NCBI RefSeq assembly: GCF_036320965.1
Contig: NC_092238.1
Location: 55,307,943-55,371,942, forward strand
Direction of reading: 5' to 3'
Origin: Panulirus ornatus
Lineage: Eukaryota; Arthropoda; Malacostraca; Decapoda; Palinuridae
DNA length: 64,000 bases
This document shows positions 21,767 through 32,527 of the stretch, in pieces. The first letter of the stretch is position 1, and each line of letters begins with the position of its first letter. The notes below the pieces were generated by a model, which saw only the letters and a list, made by a program, of their open reading frames with translations, was not told the origin of the DNA and made no database searches. Both the position numbers and the translations under genes were made by a program.

Positions 21767-23491
21767 GTGCGTAAGACAAGGGAGCAAATGGGAACTTCAG
21801 TGAAGGGCGCAAATGGGGAGGTGATAACAAGTAGTGGTGATGTGAGAAGGAGATGGAGTGAGTATTTTGAAGGTTTGTTGAATGTGTTTGATGATAGAGT
21901 GACAGATATAGGGTGTTTTGGTCGAGGTGGTGTGCAAAGTGAGAGGGTTAGGGAAAATGATTTGGTAAACAGAGAAGAGGTAGTGAAAGCTTTGCGGAAG
22001 ATGAAAGCCGGCAAGGCAGCAGGTTTGGATGGTATTGCAGTGGAATTTATTGAAAAAGGGGGTGACTGTATTGTTGACTGGTTGGTAAGGTTATTTAATG
22101 TATATATGATTAATGGTGAGGTGCCTGAGGATTGGCGGAATGCGTGCATAGTGCCATTGTACAAAGGCAAAGGGGATAAGAGTGAGTGCTCAAATTACAG
22201 AGGCATAAGTTTGTTGAGTATTCCTGGTAAATTATATGGGAGGGTATTGATTGAGAGGGTGAAGGCATGTACAGAGCATCAGATTGGGGAAGAGCAGTGT
22301 GGTTTCAGAAGTGGTAGAGGATGTGTGGATCAGGTGTTTGCTTTGAAGAATGTATGTGAGAAATACTTAGAAAAGCAAATGGATTTGTATGTAGCATTTA
22401 TGGATCTGGAGAAGGCATATGATAGAGTTGATAGAGATGCTCTGTGGAAGGTATTAAGAATATATGGTGTTGGAGGAAAGTTGTTGGAAGCAGTGAAAAG
22501 TTTTTATCGAGGATGTAAGGCATGTGTACGTGTAGGAAGAGAGGAAAGTGATTGGTTCTCAGTGAATGTAGGTTTGCGGCAGGGGTGTGTGATGTCTCCA
22601 TGGTTGTTTAATTTGTTTATGGATGGGGTTGTTAGGGAGGTAAATGCAAGAGTTTTGGAAAGAGGGGCAAGTATGAAGTCTGTTGGGGATGAGAGAGCTT
22701 GGGAAGTGAGTCAGTTGTTGTTCGCTGATGATACAGCGCAGGTGGCTGATTCATGTGAGAAACTGCAGAAGCTGGTGACTGAGTTTGGTAAAGTGTGTGG
22801 AAGAAGAAAGGTAAGAGTAAATGTGAATAAGAGCAAGGTTATTAGGTACAGTAGGGTTGAGGGTCAAGTAAATTGGGAGGTGAGTTTGAATGGAGAAAAA
22901 CTGGAGGAAGTGAAGTGTTTTAGATATCTGGGAGTGGATCTGGCAGCGGATGGAACCATGGAAGCGGAAGTGGATCATAGGGTGGGGGAGGGGGCGAAAA
23001 TTCTGGGGGCCTTGAAGAATGTGTGGAAGTCGAGAACATTATCTCGGAAAGCAAAAATGGGTATGTTTGAAGGAATAGTGGTTCCAACAATGTTGTATGG
23101 TTGCGAGGCGTGGGCTATGGATAGAGTTGTGCGCAGGAGGATGGATGTGCTGGAAATGAGATGTTTGAGGACAATGTGTGGTGTGAGGTGGTTTGATCGA
23201 GTGAGTAACGTAAGGGTAAGAGAGATGTGTGGAAATAAAAAGAGCGTGGTTGAGAGAGCAGAAGAGGGTGTTTTGAAGTGGTTTGGGCACATGGAGAGAA
23301 TGAGTGAGGAAAGATTGACCAAGAGGATATATGTGTCGGAGGTGGAGGGAACGAGGAGAAGAGGGAGACCAAATTGGAGGTGGAAAGATGGAGTGAAAAA
23401 GATTTTGTGTGATGGGGGCCTGAACATGCAGGAGGGTGAAAGGAGGGCAAGGAATAGAGTGAATTGGAGCGATGTGGTATACCGGGGTTGA
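21767..23491 (+). CDS. LINE copy 8 frame 2: reverse transcriptase and C-terminus (574 codons)
   Basis: Continuation of the same protein after the frameshift and a TAG at 21752-21754 (Trp-Lys changed to Trp-stop). There is no genuine start here; the first in-frame GTG or ATG is just where the open frame can be read. It holds the entire reverse transcriptase ([34 protein letters not shown] with Leu changed to Gln) and C-terminus to the late-type stop after VVYRG. RRRGRP and ILCDGG place it in the short-3'-UTR subfamily. Confidence 0.82.
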   Translation: MRKTREQMGTSVKGANGEVITSSGDVRRRWSEYFEGLLNVFDDRVTDIGCFGRGGVQSERVRENDLVNREEVVKALRKMKAGKAAGLDGIAVEFIEKGGDCIVDWLVRLFNVYMINGEVPEDWRNACIVPLYKGKGDKSECSNYRGISLLSIPGKLYGRVLIERVKACTEHQIGEEQCGFRSGRGCVDQVFALKNVCEKYLEKQMDLYVAFMDLEKAYDRVDRDALWKVLRIYGVGGKLLEAVKSFYRGCKACVRVGREESDWFSVNVGLRQGCVMSPWLFNLFMDGVVREVNARVLERGASMKSVGDERAWEVSQLLFADDTAQVADSCEKLQKLVTEFGKVCGRRKVRVNVNKSKVIRYSRVEGQVNWEVSLNGEKLEEVKCFRYLGVDLAADGTMEAEVDHRVGEGAKILGALKNVWKSRTLSRKAKMGMFEGIVVPTMLYGCEAWAMDRVVRRRMDVLEMRCLRTMCGVRWFDRVSNVRVREMCGNKKSVVERAEEGVLKWFGHMERMSEERLTKRIYVSEVEGTRRRGRPNWRWKDGVKKILCDGGLNMQEGERRARNRVNWSDVVYRG

Positions 23492-23696
23492 CGTGCTGTC
23501 AGTGGATTGAATCAAGGCATGTGAATCGTCTGGGGTAAACCATGGAAAGCTGTGTAGGTATGTATATTTGTTGTGTGGACGTATGTATATACATGTGTAT
23601 GGGGGGGGGGGTTGGGCCATTTTTTTCGTCTGTTTCCTTGCGCTACCTCGCAAACGCGGGAGACAGCGACAAAGTATAATAAAAAAAAAATAATAA

Positions 23697-24389
23697 TGTT
23701 ACTTCCACTTCAAGCAATGTCTATCCCGTTTTCACTGACAATATCATCTTAGGTTTGCTTGTCAGAAATAATGCAAAGATCATTAAGATTTACAGAGTAA
23801 AATTCGGATATTCTTTTGCGATTGCCACGACCAGCATTACATAGTGTTCTAAGTGACCGCAAAAGTAATTTGTCGGTTATAACTTGCACCAGATTATTAT
23901 CCAATTTCAGCATTATCAACTTGTGTTTTCTTTTTCATTATCAAGTTGGAGGCTCCAGTCATGGACAAAAGTCCGCATCAAAGCTGGAACTTTATTGAAA
24001 TATAGAAGTGATTATGGAAAGGGAAAAGAATAGACAAGTGAAAGTAAATACGAATTTTAGACAAGTGAAAGTAAATACGAATTTTGGAGGAAATGAAAAG
24101 CCTGTCTTTTAATATGTGCCAGATCATAATTATTGGGAATTACATGAAAAGGTAAAGATTTCCAAAGCTTTTAGGTGTACAGTAAGAAAGTTATCAAAAC
24201 GCCCCACCCTCGAGTTGCCAACGGCCACACACTAATCACATGATGCAGCAGCTTGCCGAGTATCGCGTGGTCCAGCTAATGGCGGGGGCACACAGCAGAC
24301 TGCTTGCGGGTGTAAAAACCAAAGTAATACCTATAGAGGAGGTTGGAACTAAATCTAATAATTCTTGTTGTAAGTACTTTTCTATAGCA
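23697..24389. other. low-copy noncoding DNA
   Basis: No LINE or SINE similarity seen and no credible gene. It contains a 27-bp perfect tandem duplication (24032-24058 and 24059-24085) and a more GC-rich stretch at about 24195-24315 of unknown nature. Confidence 0.7.
24032..24085. repeat. 27-bp perfect tandem duplication
   Basis: The unit beginning AGACAAGTGAAAGTAAATAC occurs twice back to back with no mismatch. Confidence 0.97.
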
Positions 24390-25110
24390 ATTTGATCCCC
24401 GCTGCACCATTTGCCCCCTTCACTGATATTGCCATTTGTTCTGTTGTTTTTCTCAGGTTACTAACCTCGTTTTTAAAGGATGCCGACACCTGCTCAACCC
24501 ATTTCTTAACTGCTCTCTTTTTTTTATCCCCTGCACCTTCTTCACGACCGCCTATTGTCTCCTCTTATACATCTCCCAGTCACATGCACTCTTTCCCAGT
24601 AAGTACTGCCATATACCTTTTTTTTCTTTTTCACAAGCAACTTTACTTCATCAACTCGCCACTCACTACTTTCTGGCCAGTCCAGCTCTCATCTTATGCA
24701 AGGCAAGCGCATCTCTTGTACATACCAGCGCTTCTTCCTTAAATATCATTCATTCGTATTCCACCTAACTGCTTCGTTTACGCTCGCATTTTGCCATTCT
24801 ACACTCATTTTCTCCTGGTATTACCTCACACAAGTCTCCTTCCCTAGCTCACACAGTTTCGCCACCTTGTTCTCATTCATATAATTTCCTCTTTTCTGAA
24901 AGCCTCTACAAATCCTTCCACGCCTATCATTTAATACGTAATTTAATAATGTTGGTTTACCTTTATTTCCTACTCCACGTATACTTGTACATGTCCATCT
25001 TTTTAAACGAGACATCCTGAGTCACCAGTCTTATTTCAACGCAGAGCTCTATAAGCTCTTCACCATATCTACTAACATGACTGAACATGGGGTAACCGCA
25101 AAAACTATTA
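24390..25110 (-). mobile_element. very old RTE-like LINE fragment (linker and endonuclease)
   Basis: Minus strand. Pieces align in order with the linker and the endonuclease C-terminal half: CACCATTTGCCCCCTTCACTG, CTCCTCTTATACATCTCCCA, and the codons around FQKRGN and YVLNDRR. It is far more diverged than any other copy and has many indels, so it marks an early wave of the family or a sister family. No frame survives. Confidence 0.75.
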
Positions 25111-26047
25111 TATCGAATCTCCTTTTCAATTTTAGTTTGTCTTTTTCAGTTTTCTTTCTAAAATCTAGCTCAAATGATGGTTTATGTTCTTCAAAATCCA
25201 CATTTACGCTAAAGAAAGATACAAGAATCTGGGGCAGCAGGACAATAAAACCTTAGTGAAAATGTTTCGTAAACTTTTACTGCTGGCAGCTGGCCATCAA
25301 TGGCGATTTTTTTTTTTTAGAAAGGTTTCCTACTGCAGTTTCTGTTAATATATGCAGTCGAAGAGCTGAGTTTAATATGTCAATTCTCATTGTTATCGTC
25401 TGCTAAGGAGACCGCCTGATCAACAAAATAGAATCTCTAGACTGAGTTTACATATGAGGCGACTCATCAAATTTGACAGTTGAACCGTTGACCTCATTAC
25501 CGTCAAGATGTGTAGCTACCAATTAGAGGGTCATAATCTGTAACAGAGAAAGAGATGTTGGTAAAACTGACTTGGATGATGAGATTCGGTATACCACCAA
25601 CCTCATTTGAGGAGAATTCCAGAGAAATACTCGAAGGACTAAACTATTCACTATTCTGAAAACTTTTAACAATGCCTCTTACTCTGGCCATGAAAGCTGA
25701 ATATGCTTAACAGTGACTACAGCCTTATCTATTTACCATTGTCCTAAACAAACATGTAGGCACCGGTAATTCGTAACGTGTTGTACAAACAGTTAACTTA
25801 GTTTAGCTTCTGCGAACGTTGAGTTTACAACATGTGAAGTGCATAATGACTACGATTCCCTGAGAATGACTTAGATGTTTATAGCATTTATATAATTGCA
25901 GGTTCATCCAGTGAGTTGTCGAGAAACCGTTTAATCTTTTCATTTTGTTTATTTCCAAGTAAACAGCCACATGCAGCATTGAAATGACATGATTATAGAC
26001 AATAAATGGCTTTGGATCTCATGAAATCCGGGACATGAATGACCTAT
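25111..26047. other. low-copy noncoding DNA
   Basis: AT-rich sequence without long open frames, repeats or RNA-like features that I can recognise. Confidence 0.7.
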
Positions 26048-26073
26048 TACACACACACACACACACACACACA
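26048..26073. repeat. (CA)n microsatellite
   Basis: About a dozen CA units just before a LINE 3' tip. Confidence 0.97.
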
Positions 26074-26086
26074 TGTATATATATAT

Positions 26087-26357
<271 letters not shown>

Positions 26358-26446
<89 letters not shown>

Positions 26447-26452
26447 GAATTG

Positions 26453-26545
<93 letters not shown>
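26358..26545. repeat. (TA)n arrays with inverted 15-bp arm
   Basis: Two TA tracts separated by TATATGTATATAGAATTGAA. AGAATTGAAAATATA at 26446-26460 is the exact reverse complement of 26541-26555, with only TA between, so the second tract is a near-perfect palindrome. Confidence 0.95.
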
Positions 26546-26547
<2 letters not shown>

Positions 26548-26548
<1 letters not shown>

Positions 26549-29500
26549 CAATTCTTTTTTTACCTAGTTGCTCACCCCCGCGTTGCCGAGTTAGCGCAGG
26601 AAACATACGAAACAATGGCCCAACCCACCCACATATACATGTATATACATAACGCCCACACACGCACATGTCATACCCATACATTACAACGTATACATGC
26701 ATAAACATACATAGACATATCCATATATACATATGTACATATTCATACTTGCTGCCTTCATCCATAACCGTAGCCACACCGTCACATATGATATAGCTCC
26801 CCCTTCCCCCCGCGCGCGCGAGGAAGCTCCAGGAAAAGACAACAAAGGCCGCATTCGTTCACACTTAGACTTTAGCAGTCATGTGTAATGCACCGAAACC
26901 ACAGCTCCCTTTTCACATCCAGGCCCCACAAAACTTTCCATGGTTTACCCCAGACGCTATATATGCCCTGGTTCAATCCATTCACAGCACATCGACCCCG
27001 GTATGCCACATCGTTCCAATTCACTCTAATTCTTGCACGCCTTCCACCCTCCTGTATGTTCAGGCCCCGATCACTCAAAATCTTTTTCACTCCCACTTCT
27101 CCTCGTCCCCTCCACCTTTGACACATATATCCTCTTTGTCAATCTATCCTAACTTATTCTCTCCATGTGACCAAACCATTTCAATGCATCATCTTCTGCT
27201 CTCTCAACCACACTCCTTTTATTACCACAGATCTCTCTTACCCTTTCATTACTTACTCAATCAAACCACTTCACACCAAACATTGTCCTCAAACATTTCA
27301 TTTCAAACACATCCACCCTCCTCCGCATAACCCTATCTATAGCTCATGCCGCGCAACCACATAACATTATTGGAACCACCATTCTTTCAAACACCCATTT
27401 TTGCTCGCCGAGATCACGTCCTCGCCTTCCACACATTCTTAAACGCCTCAGAACCTTCGACCTCTCACCCAGATATCTAAAAAGTTTACTTCCACCAGTT
27501 TTTCTCCATTCAAACTTACCTCCCAATTTACTTGTTCCTCAGTCCGACTGAACCTAATAACCTTGCTCTTATTTACATTTACTTTCAGCTTTCTTCTTTC
27601 ACACACTTTACCAAACTCAGTCATCAACTTTTGCAGTTTCTCACTCGAAACAGCCACAAGCGCTGTATCATCAGCGAACAAAAACTAACTCACTTCTCAA
27701 GCCCTCTTAATCCACAACAGACTTCATACTTGCCCCTTTCTCCAAAACTCTTGTATTCACCTCCCTAACAACCCCAACCATAAACAAATTAAACAACCAT
27801 GGAGACATCACACACCCCTGCCGCAAACCGACATTCACTAGGAACCAATCACTTTCCTCTCTACATACTCGTCAATATCCTTACATCCTCACAAAAACAT
27901 TTCACTGCGTCTAGCAACTTACCACTCATACCAAATACTCTTACTACCTTCCGCAGAGCATCACTATCAACTCTATCATATTCCTTCTCCGAGTACATAA
28001 ACGCTACATACAAATCCTTTCTCACATATATTCTTCAAAGCAAACACCTGATCCACACATCCTCTACCACCTCTAAAACCACTCTGCTCTTCCCCAATCT
28101 GATGCTCTGTACATGCCTTCACCCTCTCAATCAATACCCTCCCATGTAATTTCCCAGGAATACTCAAAAACTTATTCCTCTGTAATATGAACACGCACCT
28201 TTATTCCCTTAGCATGCATTTCGCCAATCCTCAGGCACTTCACCATGAACCAAAACTACATTGAACATCCTTACCAAAAACTCAACAAGACAGTCATCTC
28301 CTTTTATAATAAATTCCACTGCAATAGCATCCAAACCCGCAGCCTGACCAGCTTTCATCTTCCGCAAAGCTTTTAATACCTCTTCTCTGTTTATTACAAA
28401 CCATTCTCCCTGAGCCTCCCACTTCGCACACCACCTCGACCAAAACACTCTATATCTGCCACTTTATCATCAAACACATTCAACAAACCTTCAAGATACT
28501 CACTCCACCTCCTTCTCACTTCATCACTTCTTGTTATAACCTCCCCATTAGCCCCTTACCGATGTTTCCATTTGTTCAATTGTCTTAGGCACTTTATTTA
28601 CCCCCTTCCAAAACATCTTTTTATTCTCCCTAAAGTTTAATGATACTCTCTCAACCCAACTCTCGTTTACCCTCTTTTTCACCTCTTGCACCTCTCCCTT
28701 TACCTCCTGTCTCTTTCTTTTATACACATCCCAGTTATGCGCAATACTTCGCTGCCAAACTCGTCCAAACGCCTCTCTCTTCTCTTTTACTAACAATCTT
28801 ACTTCTTCATTCCATCACTCACTACTCGTTTTAATCTGCCCACCTCCCACCTTTTTTATGCCACAAGTATCTTTTGCGCAAGCCATCACTGCTTCCCTAC
28901 ATACATTCCATTCCTCCCCCACTCCCCTGACGTCATTTGCTCCCACCCTTTTCCATTTTGCAATCAGTCTCTCCTGGTACTTTCTCACACAAGTTTCCTT
29001 CTAAAGCTCACTTACTCTCTCCACTGTCTTCATTACCCTAACATTGTATCTTCTTTTCTGAAAACCTTTACAAATCTTCACCTTCACCTCCACAAGATAA
29101 TGATCAGACATCCTTCCAGTTGCCCGTTTTAGCACATTAACATCCAAAAGTCTGTATTTCATGCGCCTATCAATCAACACGTAGTCCAGTAACGCTCTCT
29201 GGCTATCTTTCCTACTTACATAGGTATACCTATGTATATATGTCTTTTTAAACCAGGTATTACCAATCACCAGTACTTTCTCATCACACAAATCTACAAG
29301 CTCTTAACCATTTCCACTTACAACACTGAATACCCCATGTACACCAATTATATCCTCAACTGCCACATTACTCACCTTTGCATTCAAATCATCCACAACT
29401 ATAACTCGGTCTCGTGAATCAAAGCTGCTAACTTACTCACTCAGCTGCTCCTAAAACACTTGCCTCTCATGATCTTTCTTCTCTTGACCAGGTTTACAGG

Positions 29501-29950
29501 CACCAATATTCACACACTTCTCTCCATCCACTTTCAGTTTTACCCATATGATTCTAGAGTTTATTTTCTTACATTCTGTCACATACTCCCACAATTCTTA
29601 CGTCAGGAGAAGTGGTACTCCTTCCTTGCTCTTGTCCTCTCACCAACCCCTGACTTTACTCCCAAGACATTCCCAAACCACTATTCCCCTTTACTCTTGA
29701 GCTTCGTTTCACTCAGAGCCAAAACATCCAGGTTCATTTCCTCAAAAATACTACCTATCTCTCCGCTTTCCTCAACTTGGTTACATCTACACACATTTAG
29801 ACACCCCAATCTGAGCCTTCGAGAATGATGAGCACTCCCCACGTGACTCCTTCTGTTTCCCCTCTTAGAAAGTTAAAATAAAAGGAGGGGAGGGATTCTG
29901 GACCCCCCCCCCCCCGTCCCCTTTCGTCGCCTTCTACGACACGCGTAGAA
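26548..29950 (-). mobile_element. RTE-like LINE copy 9: nearly full length, old
   Basis: Minus-strand copy spanning 3' UTR (about 26560-26955, long type), C-terminus, reverse transcriptase, linker, endonuclease and part of the 5' UTR (29871-29950). Decayed: many stops and frameshifts, a deletion of coding sequence around 27440-27480 (LFRYLGERSKVLRR), start codon ATG changed to AGG near 29870, and ancestral stop lost. It carries the older C-terminus (VNGLNQGI). It shows that full-length elements were here well before the young short-UTR copies. Confidence 0.88.
26956..29872 (-). pseudogene. decayed LINE polyprotein of copy 9
   Basis: Recognisable in order on the minus strand: endonuclease piece (29001-29291, [43 protein letters not shown]), linker (28548-28796), reverse transcriptase N-terminus (28209-28448, RKMKAGQAAGLDAIAVEF), fingers (27976-28194, [14 protein letters not shown]), FADD region (27448-27681), then the C-terminus (26872-27126). 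No two neighbouring pieces stay in one frame for long. Confidence 0.85.
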
Positions 29951-29952
29951 TT

Positions 29953-29954
<2 letters not shown>

Positions 29955-30040
<86 letters not shown>
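29955..30040. repeat. (TA)n array
   Basis: TA between the 5' end of minus LINE copy 9 and the 5' end of a plus SINE-like element. Confidence 0.98.
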
Positions 30041-30043
<3 letters not shown>

Positions 30044-30286
30044 CCCTGGGGATAGGGGATGAAGAATACTTCCCACGTATTCCCTGCGTGTCGTAGAAGG
30101 CGACTAAAAGGGGAGGGAGCAGGAGGCTGGAAATCCTCCCCTCTCGTTTTTTTTTTCTTTTTTTTAATTTTCCAAAAGAAGGAACAGAGGGGGGCCAGGT
30201 GAGGATATTCCACAAAGGCCCAGTCCTCTGTTCTTAACGCTACCTCGCTAATGCGGGAAATGGCGGATAGTTTAAAAGAAAGAAAA

Positions 30287-30289
<3 letters not shown>
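30041..30289 (+). mobile_element. SINE-like element, full length
   Basis: About 250 bp. Head TATCCCTGGGGATAGGGG and the following 110 bases match the LINE 5' UTR, including TCCCACGTATTCC and GTCGTAGAAGGCGAC. A T-rich middle and TTTTCCAAAAGAAGGAACAG still resemble the LINE sequence up to its start codon. The 3' part carries the LINE tail stem-loop (GCTACCTCGCTAATGCGGGA) and the tail TTTAAAAGAAAGAAAAAG then (TA)n. No tRNA, 5S or 7SL head and no Pol III A/B boxes are evident, and it encodes nothing. Inference: a nonautonomous internal-deletion derivative mobilised by the LINE. Confidence 0.85.
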
Positions 30290-30385
<96 letters not shown>

Positions 30386-30404
30386 TATATGTACATATAT
30401 ATAT
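30290..30404. repeat. (TA)n array
   Basis: Lies between two SINE-like elements facing tail to tail (30041-30289 plus, 30405-30646 minus). Confidence 0.98.
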
Positions 30405-30641
30405 CTTTTTCTTTCATACTATTCGCCATTTCCCGCATTAGCGAGGTTGCGTTAAGAACAAAGGACTGGACCTTTGAGGGAATATCCTCAAATGGCCCCC
30501 TTCTCTGTCCTTTCTTTTGGAAAATTAAAAAAAAAAAAAACGAGAGGGGAGGATTTCCAGCCACCCGCTCCCTTCCCTTTTAGTCGCCTTCTACGACACG
30601 CAGGGAATACGTGGGAAGTATTCTTTCTCCCCTATCCCCAG

Positions 30642-30646
<5 letters not shown>
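30405..30646 (-). mobile_element. SINE-like element, full length, opposite strand
   Basis: Mirror of 30041-30289 with about ten percent difference by eye, so the two are independent insertions rather than a fresh palindromic duplication. Tail TTTCTTTCATACTATTCGCC read on the plus strand, head CCCCTATCCCCAGGGGATA. Confidence 0.87.
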
Positions 30647-30730
<84 letters not shown>

Positions 30731-30735
30731 ATATG
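30647..30735. repeat. (TA)n array
   Basis: TA ending in ATGTATGTATATATGAACAA, then LINE copy 10. Confidence 0.97.
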
Positions 30736-30741
30736 AACAAT

Positions 30742-32527
30742 ACCGGGTTATAGTGATGGGTGATTTGAATGCAAAGGTGAGTAATGTGGCAGTTGAGGGA
30801 ATAATTGGTATACATGGAGTGTTCAGTGCTGTAAATGGAAATGGTGAAGAGCTTGTAGATTTATGTGCTGAAAAAGGACTGGTGATTGGGAATACCTGGT
30901 TTAAAAAGCGAGATATACATAAGTATACGTATGTAAGTAGGAGAGATGGCCAGAGAGCCAGGATAGACGCACGAAAGAGATACTTTTGGATGTTAATGCG
31001 CTGAGAGGTGCAACTGGAGGAATGTCTGATCATTATCTTGTGGAGGCGAAGTTGAAGATTTGTGGGGGTTTTCAGAAAAGAAGAGAGAATGTTGGGGTGA
31101 AGAGAGTGGTGAGAGTAAGTGAGCTTGGGAAGGAGACTTGTGAGGGGAAGTACCAGGAGAGACTGAATACAGAATGGAAAAAGGTGATAACAAAAGAGGT
31201 AAGAGGAGTGGGAGAGGAATGGGATGTATTTAGGGAATCGGTGATGGAGTGCGCAAAAGATGCTTGTGGCATGAGAAGCGTGGGAGGTGGGTTGATTAGA
31301 AAAGGTAGTGAGTGGTGGGATGAAGAAGTAAGATTATTAGTGAAAGAGAAGAGGGAGGCATTTGAACGATTTTTGCAGGGAAAAAATGCAAATGAGTGGG
31401 AGATGTATAAAAGAAAGAGGCAGGAGGTCAAGAGAAAGGTGCAAGAGGTGAAAAAGCGGGCAAGTGAGAGTTGGTGTGAGAAAGTATCATTAAATTTCAG
31501 GGAGAATAAAAAGATGTTTTGGAAGGAGGTAAATAAAGTGCGTAAGACAAGGGAGCAAATGGGAACTTCAATGAAGGGGACTAAAGGGGAGGTGATAACA
31601 AGTAGTGGTGATGTGAGAAGGAGATGGAGTGAGTATTTTGAAGGTTTGTTGAATGTGTTTGATGATAGAGTGGCAGATATAGGGTGTTTTGGTCGAGGTG
31701 GTGTGCAAAGTGAGAGGGTTAAAGAAAATGATTTGGTAAATAGAGAAAAGGTAGTAAAAGCTTTACGGAAGATGAAACCCGGCAAATCAGCAGGTTTGAA
31801 TGGATTGCAGTGGAATTTATTAAAAAAGGGGGTGACTGTATTGTTCACTGGTTGGTAAGGTTATTTAATGTATGTATGATTAATGGTGAGGTGCCTGAGG
31901 ATTTGCGGAATGCTTGCATAGTGCCATTGTGCAAAGGCAAAGGGGATAAGAGTGAGTGCTCAAATTGCAGAAGTATAAGTTTGTTCAGTATTCCTGGTAA
32001 ATTATATGGGAGGGTATTGATTGAGAGGGTGAAGGCATGTACAGAGCATCAGATTGGGGAAGAGCAGTGTGGTTTCAGAAGTGGTAGAGGATGTGTGGAT
32101 CAGGTGTTTGCTTTGAAGAATGTATGTGAGAAATACTTAGAAAAACAAATGGATTTGTATGTAGCATTTATGGATCTGGAGAAGGCATATGATAGAGTTG
32201 AAAGAGATGCTCTGTGGAACGGTTTTAAGAATATATGGTGTGGGAGGCAAGTTGTTAAAAGAAGTGAAAAGTTTTTATCGAGGATGTAAGGCATGTGTAT
32301 GTGTAGGAAGAGAGGAAAGTGATTGGTTCTCAGTGAATGTAGGTTTGCGGCAGGGGTGTGTGATGTCTCCATGGTTGTTGAATTTGTTTATGAATGGGGT
32401 TGTTAGGGAGATGAATGAAAGAGTTTTGGAAAGAGGGGCAAGTATGCAATCTGTTGTGGATGAGAGAGCTTGGGAAGTGAGCCAGTTGTTGTTCGCTGAT
32501 GATACACCGCTTGTGGCTGATTCATGT
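30742..32527 (+). mobile_element. RTE-like LINE copy 10: truncated at both ends
   Basis: Starts in the endonuclease at ACCGGGTTATAG (RVIVMGDLNAK) and ends inside the reverse transcriptase just after LLFADDTPLVADSCE, where it joins copy 11 directly without (TA)n. About 20 bases encoding LLDYVLID are deleted near 30958, which shifts the frame and removes a catalytic Asp. There is another one-base loss near 31803 (GGTTTGAATGGATTGCAG) and a frameshift near 32220. Non-functional. Confidence 0.87.

Larger units (their letters stand above)
20371..23696 (+). mobile_element. RTE-like LINE copy 8: full length
   Basis: 5' end TATCCCTGGGGATAGGGG at 20371, 5' UTR to 20492, ORF span 20493-23491, short 3' UTR 23492-23680, tail AAAGTATAATAAAAAAAAAA then TAATAATG. 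This is the only young copy whose 3' end runs into non-(TA)n DNA, so its 3' junction is the most informative for target choice. Compared with copy 6 it has one in-frame codon inserted near 21589 (EAYIGRF against EAFGRF), one base lost, and one stop. Confidence 0.93.

Noticed and set aside
24195..24315. Possible tRNA-like or SINE head in a GC-richer stretch
   Set aside because: TGGTCCAGCTAATGG loosely resembles an A box, but no B box and no cloverleaf could be found.
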